A stretch of DNA of 64,000 nucleotides from Desulfobaculum xiamenense. Lineage in GTDB: Bacteria > Desulfobacterota > Desulfovibrionia > Desulfovibrionales > Desulfovibrionaceae. Positions within the stretch are counted from its first letter, which is position 1; every line of letters begins with the position of its first letter. A program made the position numbers and the translations under genes. Below, one piece after another: positions 1 through 8,748 of the stretch. The DNA lies in contig NZ_JAATJA010000001.1 in assembly GCF_011927665.1 (NCBI RefSeq), positions 601,019-665,018 of the forward strand. Direction: 5' to 3'. A model generated the notes under the pieces. That model saw only the letters and a program-made list of their open reading frames with translations, did no database searches and was not told the origin of the DNA.

Positions 1-1155
1 GCCGTAGTCTGCGTCGAGCTCCAACCCGGAAATGTCCGTGACCTTGTCACCGCGAAGCGTCTTGATGCGATCCAGCCGCTGCATGAGCGCGGACTTGTCG
101 GACGCGTAGACCATGGCGGTTTCCTCGCTGACCTTGCCCTCCTCGAAGTGCTTCGTCAGGCACTGGTCGAAGGTCATCATGCCGAAGGTCTCGGACGTTT
201 CGAGCACGTTGTAGATCGTCTTCTCCGGAGTCTCGCCGTTGACGACGAGATCCTTGATGCGCAGGTTGTTGCGCAGGATTTCGAAGGCCGCGATGCGCCC
301 ACCGCCCTCCTTCGGGCACAGGCGCTGCGAAACGACGAATTTCAGGCTTTCGCCCAGCCGCTGCCGGACGAGATGCTCTTCCGTGGGGTCGAACATGCCG
401 ATGATGCGGTTGATGGTCTGCCCCGTGTCGGAGGTGTGCAGCGTACCCAGCACAAGGTGCCCTGTCTCAGCCGCCTGCATGGCGATCTCGATGGTTTCCC
501 GGTCGCGGATTTCGCCGACGAGGATAACCTTGGGCGCCTGCCGCAGCGCGGCCCGAAGCCCGGAGGCGAAGGCGTCGAAATCCTGCCCCATCTCGCGCTG
601 ATTGACGGTGCCCATCTTGTGCGGATGAACGAACTCCACCGGGTCCTCAAGCGTGAGGATATGCACAGGGAACTGGGCGTTGATGGAGTCGATAAGCGCT
701 GCGAGCGTGGTGGACTTGCCGCTGCCGGTTGCACCGGTGACGAGCACCAGCCCGAATTTCTCGTGCGCCATTTCGTGGAAGATGGCTGGCAGGCCGAGCT
801 GCTCCACGGTGGGGACCTTCATGGACAGCTGACGCATGACGATGGAAAGCGCCCCGCGCTGGCTGAAGATGTTGACCCTGAAGCGCGCGCGCCCCAACAA
901 TTCGTAGGACAGGTCGCAGGAACCATGCTGGACGAGATCGTCGAAGAGGCGCTGATTCTGCCCCATCATGCAGAAGGCGCACGACTCGGTCTGCGCGGGC
1001 GAGAACGGCCCCATCGCCGGATCGAGCGGCACGTTTTCGAGCTTGCCGTGCACCTCGGCCTGCAAGGGTTTCCCCGCCACGAAAAAGATGTCCGACGTGG
1101 AGGGGCTGTGGTCCAGCACCTGCCCGATAATGTGATCGAACTGCGAACGAAGCAT
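1..1155 (-). CDS. PilT/PilU-family retraction ATPase, 3' end outside window
   Basis: Hexameric secretion-type ATPase that would power retraction of type IV pili at the inner membrane. Reading from the ATG at 1155, 385 codons run open to the window edge, so only the last few residues can be missing. Visible motifs are the Walker A GATGSGKST near residues 141-149, the Walker B-like ILVGEIRD near 211-218, and a His box TGHLVLGTLHTSD. It lies 15 bp downstream of a second, similar ATPase, a pilT-pilU type tandem. Assignment to PilU rather than PilT is not certain. No pilin genes are in the window. Confidence 0.9.
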   Translation of the reverse strand, partial: MLRSQFDHIIGQVLDHSPSTSDIFFVAGKPLQAEVHGKLENVPLDPAMGPFSPAQTESCAFCMMGQNQRLFDDLVQHGSCDLSYELLGRARFRVNIFSQRGALSIVMRQLSMKVPTVEQLGLPAIFHEMAHEKFGLVLVTGATGSGKSTTLAALIDSINAQFPVHILTLEDPVEFVHPHKMGTVNQREMGQDFDAFASGLRAALRQAPKVILVGEIRDRETIEIAMQAAETGHLVLGTLHTSDTGQTINRIIGMFDPTEEHLVRQRLGESLKFVVSQRLCPKEGGGRIAAFEILRNNLRIKDLVVNGETPEKTIYNVLETSETFGMMTFDQCLTKHFEEGKVSEETAMVYASDKSALMQRLDRIKTLRGDKVTDISGLELDADYG

Positions 1156-1170
1156 GACGCTCCCCCCGTG

Positions 1171-2253
1171 TTAGGCTTCGGTGAAGTCGTTGGGGTCCTT
1201 CGTGAGGAACTGCTTGAACTTGGCCTTGTCCACGGACTTCTCGTAGGCATCGTTGGGATCGATGATCTTTTTCTGGAGAAGCTTCATGATCTCGTCGTCG
1301 AGGGTCTGCATGCCGTACTTCTTGCCGGTTTCGATGACCGAGTTCAGCTGGAACGTCTTGTTCTCGCGGATGAGGTTTCGCACCGAAGGAATGCCGATGA
1401 GAATCTCCAGCGCGGCGACGCGGCCCTTGCGGTCGATGCGCTTGAAGAGGTTCTGCGCGACGACAGCCCGTAGCGCCTCGGACAAGCCCGCGCGAATCTG
1501 CGCCTGCAAGTCGCCCGGGAAGACCTCGATGATACGGTCGACGGTCTTGGCGGCGGAGATGGTATGCAGGGTCGAAAACACGAGGTGGCCGGTTTCCGCG
1601 GCTTCCAGCGCGAGCTGGATGGTTTCGAGGTCGCGCATTTCGCCGACGAGGATGATATCCGGGTCTTCGCGCAACGCACCGCGAAGTGCGGCGGAAAAGC
1701 TCTTGGTGTCACGCCCCAGCTCGCGCTGGTTGATGAGGCTCTGCCGGGGCTGGTGCACGAATTCGATGGGGTCCTCAATGGTGAGGATGTGCTGGCGGCG
1801 CATGGTGTTGCAGAAGTCCATCATGGCCGCAAGGGTGGTCGATTTGCCGCTACCCGTGGGACCGGTGACCAGCACCAGTCCCTTAGGCAGCATGCAGAGA
1901 TTCTTAAGGATGGGGGGAAGGTCCAGCTGTTCCACCGTGAGAATCGTCTGGGGGATTTCACGGAAGACGGCGGCGACGCCTCTGGCCTGATTGAAGAAGT
2001 TCACGCGGTAGCGGGCAAGGTTCGGAACTTCGTAGGCGAAGTCGATATCGCCCGTTTCCTCGAATTCCTTGACCTTGGCCTCCGGCGTGATTTCAAAAAG
2101 CAGCTTCTTCAGTTCGTCGTGCTCAAGTACCTTGTATTTGACACGTTCCAGCTCGCCATGCAGCCTGATGATCGGCTGGGTTCCGCTGGAGAGATGGAGG
2201 TCCGAAGCCCCCATTTCATGCATCATTTTAAAAAAGGCATCAATCTGGGCCAT
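1171..2253 (-). CDS. pilT: Type IV pilus twitching motility ATPase PilT
   Basis: Cytoplasmic ATPase driving pilus retraction, 360 aa, a normal PilT length. It carries Walker A GPTGSGKST (residues 131-139), the Asp box HILTIEDPIEF, Walker B IILVGEMRD (about 200-208) and the His box TGHLVFSTLHT. ATG at 2253. The next gene starts 15 bp beyond its stop, so the two ATPases are probably cotranscribed, and pgsA lies 64 bp upstream. The C-terminal tail after about residue 330 is lysine- and aspartate-rich. Confidence in the family is high. Whether it acts on pili or on a related machine cannot be told from this window. Confidence 0.95.
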   Translation of the reverse strand: MAQIDAFFKMMHEMGASDLHLSSGTQPIIRLHGELERVKYKVLEHDELKKLLFEITPEAKVKEFEETGDIDFAYEVPNLARYRVNFFNQARGVAAVFREIPQTILTVEQLDLPPILKNLCMLPKGLVLVTGPTGSGKSTTLAAMMDFCNTMRRQHILTIEDPIEFVHQPRQSLINQRELGRDTKSFSAALRGALREDPDIILVGEMRDLETIQLALEAAETGHLVFSTLHTISAAKTVDRIIEVFPGDLQAQIRAGLSEALRAVVAQNLFKRIDRKGRVAALEILIGIPSVRNLIRENKTFQLNSVIETGKKYGMQTLDDEIMKLLQKKIIDPNDAYEKSVDKAKFKQFLTKDPNDFTEA

Positions 2254-2317
2254 GAAAACCCCCCGCGGTTAGGGTTTCTCGTCCGCTCGCCAATGCGGAC
2301 CGGCATGTACCGCTCCG

Positions 2318-2881
2318 CTATCCTTCCCGATTTTCCTCATATAACCAATTCTTATAGAATTTGTACAGATAATTCCCGCCGGAAAACACTGTCAGCACAA
2401 GGGCGATATAGAGGAAGAACGTTCCGATGCCTACGGGATCGAAGCCGAACCACTCGAAGTGCAAAAGAAGCGGACACAGCGCAAGAATCTGGATCACGGT
2501 CTTAAGCTTGCCGTACTTGTCCGCAGCGAGGACCATGCCCATGTCTGCGGCGATGGCGCGCAGTCCGGTCACGGTCGTCTCACGGGCGATGATGATGATA
2601 ACCACCCACGCGGGAACCCAGCCCATTTCGACCAGCATGATCAGCACGGAGCCGACGAGGATCTTGTCCGCCAGCGGATCGAGGAACTTGCCGAAGTTGG
2701 TCACCATGCCCATGCGGCGGGCGATGAGACCGTCGAAGAGATCCGTGAGCGACGCGACGATGAAAACGAGCATTGCGCTCAGGCACGCGATCTTGGAAGG
2801 AAAATACAGAAGGACAACGATCACCGGCACGGCAAGAATGCGCGCAAGGGTGAGCTTGTTGGCGAGATTGAGCTTTATCAT
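2318..2881 (-). CDS. pgsA: CDP-diacylglycerol-glycerol-3-phosphate 3-phosphatidyltransferase
   Basis: Integral membrane enzyme making phosphatidylglycerol phosphate, the committed step to phosphatidylglycerol and cardiolipin. The 187-aa protein carries the full CDP-alcohol phosphotransferase signature D-G-x2-A-R-x8-G-x3-D-x3-D at residues 50-72, plus several hydrophobic helices, matching family length and layout. ATG at 2881, 6 bp after the stop of the upstream lytic transglycosylase, which implies translational coupling. The Shine-Dalgarno sequence in front of this ATG is weak, which fits coupling. Confidence 0.95.
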   Translation of the reverse strand: MIKLNLANKLTLARILAVPVIVVLLYFPSKIACLSAMLVFIVASLTDLFDGLIARRMGMVTNFGKFLDPLADKILVGSVLIMLVEMGWVPAWVVIIIIARETTVTGLRAIAADMGMVLAADKYGKLKTVIQILALCPLLLHFEWFGFDPVGIGTFFLYIALVLTVFSGGNYLYKFYKNWLYEENREG

Positions 2882-2887
2882 TATGAA

Positions 2888-3466
2888 TCAGCTGCCTTTG
2901 AGTCGATTGTAGATGGTAAGCACCTTCCGGACGTACTGCCGGGTTTCCGGAAACGGAGGGATGCCGCCGTAGCGCTCGACCTGCTTGGGTCCTGCGTTGT
3001 ACGCGGCCAAGGCCAACGCCTTGTCGCCGAAACGATCGATCTGCATCTTCAGATACTTCACTCCGGCCTCGATGTTGTCCTCCATGTCGAAGGGCTTATC
3101 GAGGCCGAGATCGCGCCCGGTATGGGGCATGATCTGCATGAGCCCCTGCGCTCCCTTGTGGGATATGGCATCCGGCTCGAAATTGGACTCCACCTCGATC
3201 ACTGCGGCCACGAGGCTCGGGTCCACGCCGTGCCGCCGCGACATCCGCCGCACGACGCGCATGATGTCGTCGCGGCTCTTGTCGGGAAAATTCCGGAACA
3301 CGGCAAAAACGCTGTACGCAGTCGAGGAGGGCCGGTTCGTGAAATGGAATCGGCCCTCCTCGTCCACGAAATAGTACATCTTGCCCGCACCGGCCTGCGC
3401 GGCGTCGAGCGTAAGGCTCAACGCCATCACAAGAATAAGGATCGGCATGGTCAACGCGTGGCGCAT
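2888..3466 (-). CDS. SLT-type lytic transglycosylase
   Basis: Exported peptidoglycan lytic transglycosylase of 192 aa. An N-terminal signal peptide (about residues 1-25, ending AAQA) is followed by a short DUF4124-like segment (YYFVDEEGRFHFTNRP) and then an SLT domain. The catalytic Glu is the E of EVESNF (about residue 93), and the GLMQIMP and AYNAGP motifs are intact. It would cleave murein strands in the periplasm. It sits between mrp (49 bp upstream) and pgsA (6 bp downstream) and points the same way. ATG at 3466 is preceded by a GAGGG-type ribosome site. An internal ATG at 3448 is a less likely start. Confidence 0.9.
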   Translation of the reverse strand: MRHALTMPILILVMALSLTLDAAQAGAGKMYYFVDEEGRFHFTNRPSSTAYSVFAVFRNFPDKSRDDIMRVVRRMSRRHGVDPSLVAAVIEVESNFEPDAISHKGAQGLMQIMPHTGRDLGLDKPFDMEDNIEAGVKYLKMQIDRFGDKALALAAYNAGPKQVERYGGIPPFPETRQYVRKVLTIYNRLKGS

Positions 3467-3515
3467 ACCCTACCCTCGCGTCCGATGCGGTACGGAAGCC
3501 TGCTGCTTCCGCCGC

Positions 3516-4412
3516 CTAGAGGTGAATGGTCGAAACCGCCTCAAGGCTGTTCTGCGCGGCCTTGCTGATTTCATCGGCAATCTTGAGCAGCGCGTTCTTT
3601 GCCGGAGAGTCCTCTTCGAGGTACACCACCGGGGTGCCCAGATCGCTCGCCACAACGGTGGTCGGATCGAGCGGAATCTCACCGAGGAACGGCAGGCCGT
3701 ACTTCTCGGCCAGTTCCTTGCCGCCGCCCTTCTTGAAGAGATTGATCTCCTTGTGGCAGTGCGGGCAGACGAGGCCGCTCATGTTCTCGATCACGCCGAG
3801 CACGCTCGCGTGGGCGTACTGCAGGAAGTTGACGGCCTTGCGCACGTCGGCAAGGGACAGTTCCTGCGGCGTGGTCACCACCACGCACAGCGCGTCCGGA
3901 ATGGTCTTGAGCACGGTCATGTGCTCGTCGCCAGTTCCGGGAGGCGAATCGATGACCAGAAAGTCGAGCTCGCCCCAGCACACGTCGGAAATGAACTGAC
4001 GGATGGCGGAGGTCTTCATGGGACCGCGCCACAGGACGGCCTGGTCGGTGTCCTTGAGCAGGGAATCCATGGAGACGGCGTAGAGGTTGTCGTCGTACTT
4101 CTTGGGCTTGATCAGACCGCCGCGCTCGTCGCCTTCCAGCTGACCGGAAAGACCGAGCAGACGGGGAACGCTGGGGCCGTGGATGTCCACGTCCATGATG
4201 CCGACCTTGAAGCCGAGCTTGGCCAGCGCGGCCGCAACGTTGACGGTGACGGAGCTTTTGCCCACGCCGCCCTTGCCGCTCATGATGAACAGCTTATACT
4301 TGATCTTCTCCAGTGTGCTGGAGATCATCTGGTCCTGAATGATCTGCTTGGCGCTCGGCTTATTCTCGCCGCCGCCACCAGAGGAACAGGAGCTGCATCC
4401 GGATTGGGTCAT
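3516..4412 (-). CDS. mrp: Mrp/ApbC-type Fe-S cluster carrier ATPase
   Basis: P-loop ATPase of the Mrp/NBP35 family, thought to carry and deliver [4Fe-4S] clusters in the cytoplasm. The deviant Walker A GKGGVGKSS is at about residues 45-53. MDVDIHGPS, the IDSPPGTGDEH motif and a C-terminal CPHC pair (expected cluster ligands) are all present. The N-terminus has a second CSSC pair followed by a glycine run. The start chosen is the ATG at 4412 (298 aa). The open frame continues 42 codons upstream to 4538, but that stretch looks non-coding and the Mrp similarity begins at the later ATG. Confidence 0.93.
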   Translation of the reverse strand: MTQSGCSSCSSGGGGENKPSAKQIIQDQMISSTLEKIKYKLFIMSGKGGVGKSSVTVNVAAALAKLGFKVGIMDVDIHGPSVPRLLGLSGQLEGDERGGLIKPKKYDDNLYAVSMDSLLKDTDQAVLWRGPMKTSAIRQFISDVCWGELDFLVIDSPPGTGDEHMTVLKTIPDALCVVVTTPQELSLADVRKAVNFLQYAHASVLGVIENMSGLVCPHCHKEINLFKKGGGKELAEKYGLPFLGEIPLDPTTVVASDLGTPVVYLEEDSPAKNALLKIADEISKAAQNSLEAVSTIHL

Positions 4413-4568
4413 TGTCTCTAGCCTCTTCGTGGTTACTCTTAGCCGTTCACACCGTGACGGTTCCAGTGCCTCTCCGTCCGACAGCCGGGCGGGGGACGCA
4501 TTGACGATAATCCTTTTCTGGCCGTTGACCAGAGCCAAAGGAGAATTTTTTCACAAAAATCGCGGTGA

Positions 4569-5567
4569 TCAGCGAGCCTGCCGTTCCGACACGCGGTCCA
4601 GCAGGACCACAAGCGCGAATCCCGTCGCCATCAGCAATACGGCAAACATGAAATCCCCGTCAAATGCAGGAAGCACGTTTGCGTCGCGCAGGACGTGCAC
4701 CTTGCCGCGAATGATCTGCGTTTCGAGCACTTCCTTCCACGGCCATACCTTGCGCAATGCGCCGATCATGAATCCCGTGAGACAGGCCACGGCCAGCGCG
4801 TGCCAGCGCACGAAAAAGACGTGCAGCACCCGCGAAAAGGACGTGATGCCGATGACGCATCCACAGGCGAAGATCGCAAGCACCGCAAGGTTGCCGGGAT
4901 CAAACGGATTGCGCAGCGCTCCGGTTATATACTCGTATTTCCCGAGGATCAAAAGCAGAAAGGCACCGCTGATTCCCGGAAGGATCATGGCGCAGATGGC
5001 GATCATGCCGCACAGCAGGATGAACCACCACGTCTCGGGTGTGGTGACGGGGATCATACCCACCACGAACCAGCTGAAGAGGGTTCCGGCGACGAGCCAT
5101 GCCCAGCACGCAGGAGTCCAGCGCTCCACCCGGCGGCTCACCACGAGGATGGACGCGAGGATAAGGCCGAGAAACAGCGCCCATATCTGTACGGGATACG
5201 ACTTGAGCAGCATGTTCATGACACCCGCCATGGACACGAGCGCCAACCCGAGGCCCGCGAGAAGCGGCACGAGAAAGCGCAGATGCACCTGCGCGATGCA
5301 GCCCGCCAGATCGAACCGGAGCAGTGCGCCGATGGCGCGCAGGTTCACCGATCGAATGGCGGCGATGAGGTCCTCGTAGATGCCGGTGATAAAGGCCACC
5401 GTACCGCCCGAAACGCCGGGAACGATGTCCGCCGCGCCCATGCAGAAGCCTTTCGCGGCCAGCACGAGCGCGCGGGAGAACGTGTCCGGTCCGGGACCGG
5501 AGAACAGGGCCTGCCTGAATGTCATGGATTGTCCGCCGAGTTGAGGTTCGATGCGTTTCGAGGGCAT
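4569..5567 (-). CDS. DUF368 polytopic membrane protein (PopT-like)
   Basis: Polytopic inner-membrane protein of 332 aa with about eight to nine hydrophobic segments and the DUF368 hallmarks GAADIVPGVSGGT near the N-terminus and a second LPGISGA repeat mid-protein. DUF368 proteins are one of two families reported to translocate undecaprenyl phosphate back across the membrane for envelope synthesis. That role is family knowledge and is not visible here. The two PG[IV]SG motifs suggest an internal duplication. The start could be 5567 (6 bp after the pcm stop) or the ATG at 5525, which has a GGCGGA site upstream. Confidence 0.88.
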   Translation of the reverse strand: MPSKRIEPQLGGQSMTFRQALFSGPGPDTFSRALVLAAKGFCMGAADIVPGVSGGTVAFITGIYEDLIAAIRSVNLRAIGALLRFDLAGCIAQVHLRFLVPLLAGLGLALVSMAGVMNMLLKSYPVQIWALFLGLILASILVVSRRVERWTPACWAWLVAGTLFSWFVVGMIPVTTPETWWFILLCGMIAICAMILPGISGAFLLLILGKYEYITGALRNPFDPGNLAVLAIFACGCVIGITSFSRVLHVFFVRWHALAVACLTGFMIGALRKVWPWKEVLETQIIRGKVHVLRDANVLPAFDGDFMFAVLLMATGFALVVLLDRVSERQAR

Positions 5568-5573
5568 GTGGCC

Positions 5574-6221
5574 CTACCAGCCATGCGTTCCGATGAGATC
5601 GACGAAGACGACGCCGCCCCTGCTCTCCTGCGTGATTCGCCCGTCCTGCTTGCGCACGAGGACGAGGTCCTGATTCCGGCGCGACGCGCCCACGGGCATG
5701 AGCAGCATGCCGGGATCGGCCAACTGGTCGAGCAGCGGCTGCGGCAGTTCGGGTCCCCCGGCGGTGACGATGATGCGGTCGTACGGAGCATGCTCCGGCC
5801 AACCGAGAGTCCCGTCATCGAGCTTGAGACGGATGTTGAAATATCGCAGTTCCGTCAGCCGCTTCCGCGCGGCGACGTGCAGTTCGCGGATGCGCTCCAC
5901 GCTGTAGACCTCCGCCCCCATCTCGGCGAGCACGGCGGCCTGATAGCCCGACCCGGTGCCGATTTCGAGCACCCTCATGCCGGGCTGGACGTCCAGCAGG
6001 TGCGACATGAGCGCGACGATGAACGGCTGGGAGATGGTCTGCTTGAACCCGATGGGCACGGGGTGGTCCTCGTAGGCTTGCGCCTGAAGGGCCTCCTCCA
6101 CGAAAAGATGACGCTTGATCTTGCGCATGGCGTCGCAGACGGCGAGATCATTGATCCCGCGCGCCTCGATCTGGTCACGAACCATGCGTTCCCTGTTCCG
6201 GCGTAAGTCGACTTGAACCAT
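5574..6221 (-). CDS. pcm: Protein-L-isoaspartate O-methyltransferase
   Basis: SAM-dependent methyltransferase that repairs isoaspartyl residues in damaged proteins. It contains the class I MTase motif [19 protein letters not shown], the post-motif VYSVERI, and the PCMT signature [10 protein letters not shown] followed by PGMLLMPVG. The ATG at 6221 gives 215 aa, the usual length, and has GGGAAC just upstream. The frame stays open to 6311, but those 30 residues look non-coding. It is followed after 6 bp by the DUF368 gene on the same strand. Confidence 0.94.
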   Translation of the reverse strand: MVQVDLRRNRERMVRDQIEARGINDLAVCDAMRKIKRHLFVEEALQAQAYEDHPVPIGFKQTISQPFIVALMSHLLDVQPGMRVLEIGTGSGYQAAVLAEMGAEVYSVERIRELHVAARKRLTELRYFNIRLKLDDGTLGWPEHAPYDRIIVTAGGPELPQPLLDQLADPGMLLMPVGASRRNQDLVLVRKQDGRITQESRGGVVFVDLIGTHGW

Positions 6222-6351
6222 AGATGTTCCCGATGAATGCACGCCGCCCTTTCGCTGTCCATCCCGTGATGGAGCGGCTGTGACGACCCGCTGATGCAGA
6301 CCAGATTTCACCAGTCAAGTCAACATGATCCGCCAGCATCGACGCATTCCC

Positions 6352-6381
6352 TTGACAGCGCCGGACAACTGTGTCGAGTAT
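6352..6381 (+). promoter_or_regulatory. Candidate sigma-70 promoter for the CBS-domain gene
   Basis: A perfect TTGACA at 6352-6357 is followed after 18 bp by GAGTAT (6376-6381), 28 bp before the ATG of the CBS gene. The -35 is strong and the -10 is weak. Confidence 0.4.
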
Positions 6382-6408
6382 TGTCCATACGACAAAAAGG
6401 AGCACGCG

Positions 6409-6837
6409 ATGCTGACAGTCAACGATCTGATGACAAGGGATGTCTTCACGCTGCGCGGAACGGACACGCTCAAGACTGCACGCTCCATGATGTCACTCGC
6501 CCGGATACGTCACATTCCCATCGTGTCCAACAGCATGAAATTCATGGGGCTTCTCACCCACAGGGACATACTTGCGGCCACTCTGTCACAGTTTGCTGAC
6601 GTGGACAGAAAAACGCAAGACGAAATCGATTCCGGAATCCCCATCCGCGAGATCATGCGCACCGACGTCACGGCCGTCACCCCGGAAACCCCCTTGCAGG
6701 AGGCTGCGGAGCTGCTGCTCCACCACAAGTATGGCTGCCTACCCGTCGTGGACAATGACGAACTTGTCGGCATCATCACCGAGGCTGACTTCCTGAAGCT
6801 GACCATCCGCCTGATGGACATGCTCGATCTCGACTAG
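6409..6837 (+). CDS. Two-CBS-domain protein
   Basis: Small 142-aa cytoplasmic protein made almost entirely of two CBS domains (about residues 1-60 and 75-140). Each shows the V-x-D-L-M or I-R-E-I-M start and the conserved V-x-x-x-x-V/I-G-I-I-T-E-x-D end. Such pairs bind adenine nucleotides and often sense energy state; no effector domain is attached. The ATG at 6409 is preceded by AAGGAG at an ideal distance. The longer frame from 6325 runs through the promoter and is rejected. The gene stands alone, divergent from pcm. Confidence 0.9.
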   Translation: MLTVNDLMTRDVFTLRGTDTLKTARSMMSLARIRHIPIVSNSMKFMGLLTHRDILAATLSQFADVDRKTQDEIDSGIPIREIMRTDVTAVTPETPLQEAAELLLHHKYGCLPVVDNDELVGIITEADFLKLTIRLMDMLDLD

Positions 6838-7058
6838 CCAACGCGTAGCTGACTCTTCCTGCCAAAACGCTCGCCGCCGTCGGGTCGGCTCCATCCGATC
6901 ATTCGAACCTCATTCGCCAAACAAACGGAGAGCCGTCGCCATGCGGCGTGAAAGGTTGGGGGGCGTCGTCACAGAATCTGAAACCGCGTTGCCTTCATGC
7001 GGTCGCAAGCGCCCACTCGTGCCGCGTGATCAGCCCCAGACCTCACAAGGATTAGAGA

Positions 7059-7616
7059 TTATCTACACAGGGCAAAAACCTTGCATGGCTTGCCTGTGGA
7101 TGGCGTATCGATATCCACTACCAATCGAATCCCTTCAATGGTCCTGATAGTTTCATCGTCAAGCAGGACATTCTCTATCACGAAGCATCCCAGTTCTTCG
7201 CATCGCCTGTCAAAGCGCTTGTGCACCTCGCCATGCGCACCGATGCCACATCCGTCAATAAGGATGAAAGACGGAGAGCAGGCGAGTAGAGCCTCTAATG
7301 CTGTCTCGTCAAGGAAGGTGTCGGCCCGTGCGTAATCATCACCGCCATAGCCAAAGCGATGCAAAACACCCGTATAAAGAAAGACTGCCTTTCCCGTGAA
7401 ATCGCGCAGAGGAATAGCCTCCGCAGTGGGCATGCCGTTGGCGCAGTCTATAATCTCGACAGCCAACTCGTACACGCGACGAGATGGCTGCGCTGTATAA
7501 CAGTCAAGATGCGTCCCGATATGCCCCATCGCATCAACGGCGTCGGATTGGGCCTTGGCCCATTGATAAGCAGGATGGCTGGCATCCACAGATACATGAA
7601 GCGGCACAGATCGCAC
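7059..7616 (-). CDS. Cyclase/kynurenine-formamidase-like metal hydrolase
   Basis: 185-aa protein of the cyclase family (Pfam Cyclase, related to arylformamidase KynB). The metal-binding signature is seen as GHIGTHLDCY at about residues 31-40, and a later IDG and a GxGxHGEVH segment are also present. The substrate is unknown. The start is GTG at 7616, with GGAGG 8-9 nt upstream, and there is no competing ATG. The gene and its flanks (about 7050-7750) are visibly more AT-rich than the surrounding DNA and it has no operon partner, suggesting acquisition by transfer. Kynurenine pathway genes are not nearby, so a tryptophan role is not supported. Confidence 0.8.
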   Translation of the reverse strand: MRSVPLHVSVDASHPAYQWAKAQSDAVDAMGHIGTHLDCYTAQPSRRVYELAVEIIDCANGMPTAEAIPLRDFTGKAVFLYTGVLHRFGYGGDDYARADTFLDETALEALLACSPSFILIDGCGIGAHGEVHKRFDRRCEELGCFVIENVLLDDETIRTIEGIRLVVDIDTPSTGKPCKVFALCR

Positions 7617-7747
7617 TCGCTATCCTCCAAATTCTGGTTTTACTGAAGGCCACTTTTGGCCTCCAACAGTCCTCCGCCCTTCTGCCGCTTCCTGGGGCAA
7701 ACGTCCTGACATTCGCTTGCCTACTGAGGCGCCCAAGTACAACAAAA

Positions 7748-7773
7748 GGCCCCCGTCCTTACGGATGGGGGCC
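7748..7773 (-). terminator. Intrinsic terminator of the hydrogenase operon
   Basis: 11-bp stem GGCCCCCATCC / GGACGGGGGCC (one G-U pair) with a 4-nt loop. On the minus strand it is followed by TTTTGTT. It lies 80 bp past the hypC stop. Confidence 0.85.
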
Positions 7774-7853
7774 ATGTTTTGAGCTATGCGGATAGTGCGG
7801 ATTTGCCCGCCGCATCCATGACGCGAAGGCAGGAAAATCCGTTCATGCGCCGG

Positions 7854-8120
7854 CTACAGATCGAACGCCGTGTTGCCCAGCGGCTTGGCCCCGGCGAGTT
7901 CGCTCATCTCGTTGATGAGGTCGATGGTCTTCTGGGCCTCTTCCTGTTCCACCTTGCTGATGGCAAATCCAGCATGGACGAGCACATACTCGCCAACTGC
8001 CGGCTTGTCCTGCATCAGCATGAGCGAACACTTCACGAAGGTCTGAGAGTTGCCGACCTGCACGGTCGCCAGTTCGTCGTCGAGGAGTTCAGAAATCTTA
8101 CAGGGAGTAGCTAGGCACAT
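7854..8120 (-). CDS. hypC: HypC-family hydrogenase assembly chaperone
   Basis: 88-aa HypC/HupF/HyaF-type chaperone that, with HypD, delivers the Fe(CN)2CO unit to the hydrogenase large subunit precursor. The essential N-terminal MCLATPCKI, with the functional Cys2, is intact, and G-x-Y-V-L-V-H-A-G-F-A-I-S matches the family. It is the last gene of the hydrogenase operon, 24 bp after the protease. ATG at 8120 follows GAGGATAC. The other hyp genes (hypABDEF) are not in the window. Confidence 0.93.
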   Translation of the reverse strand: MCLATPCKISELLDDELATVQVGNSQTFVKCSLMLMQDKPAVGEYVLVHAGFAISKVEQEEAQKTIDLINEMSELAGAKPLGNTAFDL

Positions 8121-8144
8121 GGTCGTATCCTCAAAATCCGAAGT

Positions 8145-8651
8145 TTACGAGGGATTGCGCGGGGTCCAGGTTCCCCCGACGGCCTCGATTTCCTTGAGCG
8201 CCATATCCATCATCTCGGGAATGCGCGAGGTCAGTTCCTCGCTGATTTCAAGAGACGGGCTGGACTGATAGTCCTTGGGCTCGATGCCGACGACGACGGC
8301 CGCCGGGCGCTTGCCGGTAATGAGTTCGCAACAGCACATGGTTTCCAGAAGGTCCATGTCGTGCACGGAATTCTTGAACGCCAGAGAGAGCTTGAGGTCG
8401 TCACCATCGAGCCTGTAGAGCGTTCCGGGTTCGTGTCCGTTGATGACCGCATCGATAACAATCACGTGATCCGCTTGCGAGATCATGTCCGTGAGGATGA
8501 GTCCCCTCACGCCGCCATCGACGAGTTCCGTATTTTCGGAGAAATCGTAGGTATCCTGCAAGCGTTCCAGAACTCTCACCCCGATACCTTCATCGCGAAG
8601 CAGGATATTGCCGCAGCCCAGAACGAGAATCTTCTTGTCGGTATTGGTCAC
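8145..8651 (-). CDS. hynC: [NiFe] hydrogenase maturation endopeptidase
   Basis: HyaD/HybD/HupD-family protease that removes the C-terminal peptide of the large subunit once Ni is inserted. It shows the family start ILVLGCGNILLRDEGIGVRV, with the Ni-sensing acidic residue in DEG, the VIDAV segment and the HDM motif. Two GTG starts are possible. AGGAG overlaps the first (8657) and sits 5 nt before the second (8651), so 8651 is preferred (168 aa). It is separated from hynA by a strong hairpin, suggesting that less protease than structural subunit is made. Confidence 0.92.
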   Translation of the reverse strand: MTNTDKKILVLGCGNILLRDEGIGVRVLERLQDTYDFSENTELVDGGVRGLILTDMISQADHVIVIDAVINGHEPGTLYRLDGDDLKLSLAFKNSVHDMDLLETMCCCELITGKRPAAVVVGIEPKDYQSSPSLEISEELTSRIPEMMDMALKEIEAVGGTWTPRNPS

Positions 8652-8671
8652 TCGCACTCCTGACGGTCTGG

Positions 8672-8713
8672 AAAAAACGGGAACCCGGCCCGTCTTATGC
8701 CGGGCCGGGTTCC
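8672..8713 (-). terminator. Hairpin with U-run between hynA and the protease gene
   Basis: Perfect 13-bp stem GGAACCCGGCCCG / CGGGCCGGGTTCC with an 8-nt loop, followed on the minus strand by GTTTTTT. It has the form of an intrinsic terminator inside the operon. It probably lets only some transcripts through, or protects the upstream mRNA end. Confidence 0.8.
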
Positions 8714-8748
8714 ATTTATAGTCGTTTCAGAACCGATGTCTACCCAAT

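Noticed and set aside
7741-7800. Repeat-like GGCCCCC element considered as an attachment site near the low-GC cyclase gene
   Set aside because: It is an inverted repeat with a U-run, i.e. the hydrogenase terminator, and no second copy flanks the low-GC segment.
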